A stretch of 64,000 bases of DNA from Agrobacterium tumefaciens (GTDB taxonomy: Bacteria > Pseudomonadota > Alphaproteobacteria > Rhizobiales > Rhizobiaceae): positions 109,862 to 173,861 of the forward strand of contig NZ_SUPW01000010.1 of assembly GCF_013337285.1 (NCBI RefSeq), written 5' to 3'. This document shows positions 59,631 through 64,000 of this stretch, one piece after another (position 1 is the first letter of the stretch; every line of letters begins with the position of its first letter). The position numbers and the translations under genes are program-made. Below the pieces are notes generated by a model. That model ran no database searches, was not told the DNA's origin, and worked only from the letters and a program-made list of their open reading frames with translations.

Positions 59631-61217
59631 ATGCCTTGTTCCATCACCCTTTCAGACCTCTCATGGTCCACGCCTGACGGTCATCCGCTTTTTTCAAACA
59701 TCAATCTTCGCTTCGGTCTCGAACGAGCCGGCCTTGTCGGGCGCAACGGCGTCGGCAAGACGACGCTTCTGAAGTTGATTGCCGGTGAATTGTCACCGTC
59801 CGCCGGTACGGTCTCCGTCTCCGGCAGGACCGGCTTTCTGCGGCAAATCGTGCAGGTCATGCCCGGGGAGACCGTCGCGGATCTCTTCAATGCGCGTGAG
59901 GCACTCAAGATACTTTCCCGCGCCCAGGCGGGGCAGGCTACACTCGAAGAGCTTGGTGATGTCGACTGGATGCTGGAGGAAAAAATTGCCGATGCGCTGG
60001 CTGAGGTCGGGTTGGACGCCTTACCGTCAACGCTGCTTTCGGCACTTTCCGGCGGGCAGCGCACACGGGCGGCACTTGCGGCCCAAATCCATGCCGCGCC
60101 CGACTTCTTGATCCTCGACGAGCCGACCAATAATCTCGACCGCGACGGTCGTCTGTTCGTTGCGGATTTTCTGGCGGGTTGGCGTGGCGGAGCGATTGTC
60201 GTCAGCCATGATCGGGAACTTCTCGATACATTTGATGCCATCGTCGAAATGACGACGCTGGGCGCAACGCGTTATGGCGGAAACTGGAGCCATTACCGCG
60301 CGCAAAAAGCACAGGAACTGGCCGCTGCCGAACAGGATCTCGCCAGCGCCGAAAAGCGCCTGTCCGAGGTCAAACGCCGGTCGCAGGAGGCACTGGAACG
60401 CAAGGCCCGGCGCGACGCAAAGGGCGCCGCCAAAGCGGCAAAGGGGGATATGCCCCGCATTGCCGCCGGCGGCATGAAAAGACGAGCCGAGCAGACCAGC
60501 GGCGACAATGCCAATCTCGCCAGTCGCCTGAAAGCCGAAGCGACCGGGGATTTGCAGACGGCACGCCAGAGGATCGAGATCCTTCAGGACGTTACTGTCG
60601 TCTTGCCACCCAGCGGCTTGCACAAAACCAAGACCGTGCTGAGCCTGCAAAACCTGACCGCAGGATATTCGGGAAAACAGCCAGTATTCGCCGATCTGTC
60701 CTTCGAAATCACCGGCCCGCAACGTGTCGCCGTCACCGGCCCGAACGGATCGGGAAAAACGACGCTGCTTTCCGTGATCAGGAAGGAATTGATGCCGTTG
60801 TCAGGGGCAGTCCACCTCGGTGTGACGTCCGTCTTTCTGGACCAGCAGATCAGCCTGCTGGATACGAAGCTTTCTATCCGCGACAATTTCCTTCAACTTA
60901 ACCCGCAGGCCGGTGAGAACGCCTGCAGGGCAGCGCTTGCCCGCTTCATGTTTCGTGCCGATGCCGCCTTGCAGATCGTCGGAACGCTTTCGGGCGGACA
61001 GATGCTGCGCGCGGGTCTCGCCTGCGTTCTTTGTGGTCCGCAGCCGCCGCAATTGCTGATCCTCGATGAACCGACAAACCATCTGGATATCGATTCCATC
61101 GCGGCCGTGGAGGCCGGCCTGCGGGCCTATGATGGCGCGCTCCTGGTTGTCAGCCATGACGAAGCGTTTCTTAGCAATATTGGCATCGATCGGCGGCTTA
61201 CCCTTGGGCGACCGTGA
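59631..61217 (+). CDS. ABC-F family ATPase (ribosome-associated or regulatory)
   Basis: This 528-residue soluble protein has two ATPase domains and no membrane part. Domain 1: GRNGVGKTT, LSGGQRTRAA, FLILDEPTNNLD. Domain 2: GPNGSGKTT, LSGGQMLRAG, LLILDEPTNHLD. A long charged linker (about residues 215-320, with LSEVKRRSQEALERKARRD) joins them. ABC-F proteins act on ribosomes, relieving stalls or antibiotic effects; this one is not one of the four E. coli types I can name with confidence. ATG 59631 has AGGGGAAACC upstream. Its last 20 bases overlap the convergent TPR gene. Confidence 0.9.
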   Translation: MPCSITLSDLSWSTPDGHPLFSNINLRFGLERAGLVGRNGVGKTTLLKLIAGELSPSAGTVSVSGRTGFLRQIVQVMPGETVADLFNAREALKILSRAQAGQATLEELGDVDWMLEEKIADALAEVGLDALPSTLLSALSGGQRTRAALAAQIHAAPDFLILDEPTNNLDRDGRLFVADFLAGWRGGAIVVSHDRELLDTFDAIVEMTTLGATRYGGNWSHYRAQKAQELAAAEQDLASAEKRLSEVKRRSQEALERKARRDAKGAAKAAKGDMPRIAAGGMKRRAEQTSGDNANLASRLKAEATGDLQTARQRIEILQDVTVVLPPSGLHKTKTVLSLQNLTAGYSGKQPVFADLSFEITGPQRVAVTGPNGSGKTTLLSVIRKELMPLSGAVHLGVTSVFLDQQISLLDTKLSIRDNFLQLNPQAGENACRAALARFMFRADAALQIVGTLSGGQMLRAGLACVLCGPQPPQLLILDEPTNHLDIDSIAAVEAGLRAYDGALLVVSHDEAFLSNIGIDRRLTLGRP

Positions 61218-61527
61218 GGCGCCGCGATTGCGCACGCCGAAGCCGGACATCCATCTGCCGTTTTGCCTGGATGTCACCCATTTTCGTGGCAACCGCGCTG
61301 CCCTCAACCCACGCGGCAATCGCACCGTCGTCGTCTGCGAGACGCATAAGGCATTCGCCAAGCGCCGCCCAGGCGGCCGAGTAATCGGGGTCCTGGTGAA
61401 CCGCCTCGCGCAGATGCTGCGCCGCATCGTCGAATTGCCGCGTGGCCATCAGGGCCTTTGCGAGTGAAAAACGCAGGAGGGGCGCATCTTTGCCGTCTTT
61501 CAGCATCTTCAGGAGCTTTTCGATCAT
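61198..61527 (-). CDS. Small TPR-repeat protein
   Basis: This protein of about 109 residues has tandem TPR-like helices: RFSLAKALMATRQFDDAAQH then HQDPDYSAAWAALGECLMRL and DDGAIAAWVEGSAVATKMGD. It has no signal peptide and is probably cytoplasmic; such small TPR proteins are widespread and bind partner proteins. The start could be ATG 61527 or 61533, both near GGA. Its 3' end overlaps the end of the ABC-F gene on the other strand by 20 bases. Confidence 0.8.
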   Translation of the reverse strand: MIEKLLKMLKDGKDAPLLRFSLAKALMATRQFDDAAQHLREAVHQDPDYSAAWAALGECLMRLADDDGAIAAWVEGSAVATKMGDIQAKRQMDVRLRRAQSRRLTVAQG

Positions 61528-61643
61528 CGTCATTCCATTGCAATGGTGGGCTTCATGCAAATCGGTACGACGTCAAGTGCGGTTGAGGTCAAGCGGAATT
61601 GGCGCTTCTCCGAAGGGCTCCTCCGCTGATGGAGCGGAACGTT

Positions 61644-62723
61644 TCACCTTGATATGCGGCGTACCGCGACCGGATCCCAGATGTCATCAAGCGGCCCTTC
61701 AAGGGCGGTGCGCGGGGGAATGAGCTGCGGTTCGATAATGGTGACTTCGGGCTCTGCCCGGTTCTCTTCCAGCAGTTCGAACCCTTTTTCGAGCATTTGC
61801 GCAATATCCGGTTTGATCATGTAAACGGGAAAGGGAAGAAATGACGCGAATGGGTCGTAGTCAAAACAGCCGACGACGATGTCGCCGAACGCTTCCCCGT
61901 CATGACGCCCCATGAAACGAAGCAACCCCTCGAAGTTGATCGATGAATTGACGAAGAAACAGCGGGGAAGACGGCCCCTGCGCTCGAAGAAGCGTTCGAA
62001 GGCCAGTTCCGTCATGCGCGGCGAATAACCGGTGATCTCGATATCGTCACCACTCTGCACGCCGAAATAATCGGCCTTCGCGGCATGAAAGCCATCAATA
62101 CGCTCGCGGCTGGCGTGGTCGTCATGACCGCCGAACAGGATGACGTCGTCAGGACCGAGCGACCCACCCTTTGCCGCATGGGCAAGGATTGCCGATGTCA
62201 GGATTTCCGCGCCGTGCCGGTTGTCGGAAATGACGGACGACGCAAATTTGCCGGGCAGGTCGATATTGACGTGTGGAAGGGCGGCGCGGGCGCAGACCTG
62301 GTGAACGCCATCCGGGTCGGTTACGCCGGCAATGAACAGGGCGTCAATCGAATAGGCGATCAGCGTCTCTACGGTCCGGCGTTCCTCCTCGGGGTCACGC
62401 CGCCCGGAAACCACCATCGGCGACAGGCCGCGTTTGCGTGCCTGCCCCTCGAAGGTCTGCGCCATGGATGAAAAGAACCGGTTGTCATAAACCGGCACCA
62501 GAAGCCCGACGAGACCGGATTTTGAGCTCCTGAGGCCACGGGCCTGCAGGTTGGTGGTGTAGCGCTGTGCCTTGGCGAGCGAGAGTATCTTGTCTGCGGT
62601 CTCCTCCGAAATCCGCCGCTTGCGCCATGATCCATTCAACACCGCGCTCACTGTCGAGGCTGACGCGCCAGACAATAGCGACAAGTCATAAATGGTGGCT
62701 TTCTTGGAACTTATGCCTGTCAC
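61644..62723 (-). CDS. LacI-family transcriptional regulator
   Basis: This 359-residue regulator's N-terminal LacI helix-turn-helix and hinge are visible (ATIYDLSLLSGASASTVSAV, LSLAKAQRYTTNLQARGLRS). A periplasmic-binding-protein-like effector domain follows (GLVGLLVPVYDNRFFSSMAQ, DALFIAGVTDPDGVHQ, FGGHDDHASRERIDGF). It is divergent from a sugar-type binding-protein gene at 62961, with two LacI-like sites in between. It is probably a repressor or activator of that transporter, with a sugar as effector. Confidence 0.91.
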   Translation of the reverse strand: MTGISSKKATIYDLSLLSGASASTVSAVLNGSWRKRRISEETADKILSLAKAQRYTTNLQARGLRSSKSGLVGLLVPVYDNRFFSSMAQTFEGQARKRGLSPMVVSGRRDPEEERRTVETLIAYSIDALFIAGVTDPDGVHQVCARAALPHVNIDLPGKFASSVISDNRHGAEILTSAILAHAAKGGSLGPDDVILFGGHDDHASRERIDGFHAAKADYFGVQSGDDIEITGYSPRMTELAFERFFERRGRLPRCFFVNSSINFEGLLRFMGRHDGEAFGDIVVGCFDYDPFASFLPFPVYMIKPDIAQMLEKGFELLEENRAEPEVTIIEPQLIPPRTALEGPLDDIWDPVAVRRISR

Positions 62724-62799
62724 TTCGATCTCCCCAGCTGATTCCGATTATTAGAGCACGCATCCCCTTGACGGAAGGGAGCTTCATGATATGGTTATT

Positions 62800-62837
62800 G
62801 CACCATCGATTGTGCAATTTGGCAATATCGATTGTGC
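62800..62837. promoter_or_regulatory. Two LacI-type operators 22 bp apart
   Basis: GCACCATCGATTGTGC (62800-62815) and GCAATATCGATTGTGC (62822-62837) share 13 of 16 bases and both have the central CG typical of LacI-family sites. Centre-to-centre spacing is 22 bases, two helical turns. They lie in the divergent region, 77 bases from the LacI gene and 124 from the binding-protein gene. Confidence 0.68.
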
Positions 62838-62960
62838 AGGATGGTTGCTATGGGAGTGGCAAGGGAGAGTCTCGAATAAGCGAGATGAGAGATTTGAAGC
62901 GCGGCAGGGAAAAACTGGCTGCGGCGGATTTCGTTTGCCGATTTTTTGAGGAGGAACATC

Positions 62961-63938
62961 ATGAAGAAAATTATTGCTGCGGCGCTCGGCCTGTCGCTCG
63001 CGCTGCTCTCATCCGCGGCCTTCGCCGAAGGACCGAAAGTTGGCGTCGTCGTCAAGATCGGCGGTATTCCGTGGTTCAACGCCATGGAAGCCGGCATCAA
63101 GGAACAGAGCAAGAAGCTCGGCGTCGACGGTTTCATGGTCGGCCCGACCAGCGCCGACCCGGCCCTGCAGGTTCGTGCCATCGAAGACCTGATCGCCCAG
63201 AAGGTCGATTTCATCGGTGTCGTGCCGAATGATGCCAAGGTGCTTGAGCCGGTGCTGAAGAAGGCCCAGGCCGCCGGCATCAAGGTCATCACCCATGAAT
63301 CGCCCAAGCAGCTCGGCGCTGACTGGGACTTTGAACTGGCCTCCGCCAAGGGTTTTGGTGAAGCGCATGGCAAGCTGCTGGCGGAAAAGATGGGCGGCAA
63401 GGGTTCTTATGCCGTCTTCGTCGGTTCGCTCACCGTTCCGCTTCACAACGCCTGGGCCGATGCCGCCATCGCCTATATCAAGGCCAATTATCCGGACATG
63501 AAGCTTGTCGGCGATCGCTACGGCGTCGCCGAAGATCTCGACAAGAGCCGGTCGACGGCGCTTGACCTGATGTCCGCCAATGCTGACCTGAGCGGTTTCC
63601 TTGCCTTCGGTTCGCAGGGACCGATCGGTGCCGGGCGTGCCGTCGAAGAGCGGCGCAAGGATGGCAAGGTCTTCGTCATCGGCCCGTTTTCGCCGGGACA
63701 GGGCGCCAAGCTCATCAAATCGGGCGCGCTGACGGGCGGCTTCATGTGGAACCCGAAGCTGGCCGGTGAGGTCTTCATCACGCTCGCCGATCGTATCGCC
63801 AAGGGCGAGACACCCAAGGCCGGCGACAATATCGAAGGTCTCGGCACCATCAATCCCGAGGGTAACACCATCGTTGTCGATCAGCTCTTGAAGATCGACA
63901 AGGAAAGCATCGACAAGCTCGTTTCCATGGGCCTCTGA
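62961..63938 (+). CDS. ABC transporter substrate-binding protein, ribose/AI-2 (Peripla_BP_4) type
   Basis: This 325-residue periplasmic binding protein has a signal peptide MKKIIAAALGLSLALLSSAA (cut before EGPK). The fold pattern of sugar-binding proteins is clear: KVGVVVKIGGIPWFNAMEAG, GPTSADPALQVRAIEDLIAQ, DFIGVVPNDAKVLEPVLKKA and ADLSGFLAFGSQGPIGAGRA. Similar rhizobial proteins are often labelled autoinducer-2 or rhamnose binding; the ligand here is not certain. ATG 62961 follows GAGGAGGAAC. It is probably the first gene of an ABC operon that continues beyond the window and is controlled by the divergent LacI protein. Confidence 0.9.
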   Translation: MKKIIAAALGLSLALLSSAAFAEGPKVGVVVKIGGIPWFNAMEAGIKEQSKKLGVDGFMVGPTSADPALQVRAIEDLIAQKVDFIGVVPNDAKVLEPVLKKAQAAGIKVITHESPKQLGADWDFELASAKGFGEAHGKLLAEKMGGKGSYAVFVGSLTVPLHNAWADAAIAYIKANYPDMKLVGDRYGVAEDLDKSRSTALDLMSANADLSGFLAFGSQGPIGAGRAVEERRKDGKVFVIGPFSPGQGAKLIKSGALTGGFMWNPKLAGEVFITLADRIAKGETPKAGDNIEGLGTINPEGNTIVVDQLLKIDKESIDKLVSMGL

Positions 63939-63958
63939 TCCTCCCCAGAGCCGCAGGC

Positions 63959-63979
63959 GGGGGGGGGGGGGGGGGGGGG
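63959..63979. repeat. Run of 21 consecutive G
   Basis: This is an uninterrupted G homopolymer 21 bases after the end of the last gene and 21 bases before the window end. Such runs are rare in this kind of genome and are a known artefact of two-colour sequencing, where no signal is called G. The bases after it should be treated with care. Confidence 0.9.
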
Positions 63980-64000
63980 AGCAGCCCACACCCCCACCGA

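Overview
The window reads as a GC-rich alphaproteobacterial replicon, most probably Rhizobiaceae and quite likely Agrobacterium. This is inferred from the Omp2b/RopA-type porin, the DUF992 and GCG_CRPN small proteins, the fds-type formate dehydrogenase and the density of ABC importers. It looks like an accessory but stable region (chromid or linear-chromosome style): almost every block is an uptake system with its own catabolic enzymes and local regulator. I saw no insertion sequence, phage gene, CRISPR array, rRNA or tRNA.

Layout. (1) 1-2436: 3' part of an EAL phosphodiesterase, an extremely AT-rich leader, and a porin with terminator. (2) 2475-14782: a dipeptide-type ABC importer whose operon carries two amidohydrolases, a third amidohydrolase transcribed divergently, a GntR/FCD regulator, a flavin-reductase-like protein and an Asp/Glu/hydantoin-racemase-family protein. 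The same 14-base word lies in both divergent promoter regions and probably marks one regulon for an unidentified cyclic amide or N-heterocycle. (3) 14848-17505: PAS-PAS-PAS-LuxR regulator followed by small stress-type genes (CsbD-like, BON-like, DUF992). (4) 17695-25835: LysR regulator, NAD-dependent formate dehydrogenase fdsGBAD and an oxalate/formate-antiporter-like MFS carrier, with a candidate FixK/FNR box in front of fdsG. (5) 26099-26664: cold-shock protein and a small Rhizobiaceae-type protein. (6) 26976-37864: a divergent sugar/sugar-acid island. A GntR regulator, lactonase and DapA-family aldolase lie on the minus strand; a Tat-exported solute-binding protein, permeases, double ATPase, enolase-superfamily dehydratase and aldose 1-epimerase lie on the plus strand.

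(7) 38045-45915: GntR regulator with a perfect upstream palindrome, a peptide-type ABC importer and a cytoplasmic gamma-glutamyltransferase inside the transporter operon, consistent with uptake and cleavage of glutathione or another gamma-glutamyl compound. (8) 46004-46651: exported ankyrin protein. (9) 46681-55296: a histidine kinase/response regulator pair divergent from an Afu/Fbp/Pgt-like ABC importer with two tandem paralogous binding proteins. Three 9-bp direct repeats lie between them. (10) 55303-61527: small membrane and secreted proteins, an orphan TctC/Bug binding protein, an ABC exporter, an ABC-F ATPase and a TPR protein. (11) 61644-end: LacI-type regulator divergent from a sugar/AI-2-type binding protein, with two LacI-like half-palindromes 22 bp apart. 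The window ends near a run of 21 G that may be an artefact.

Recurring design: all four junctions between a solute-binding-protein gene and the first permease gene contain a hairpin, and in two operons the hydrolase genes sit between the permease and ATPase genes. Substrates of all ABC systems are inferred from context only.
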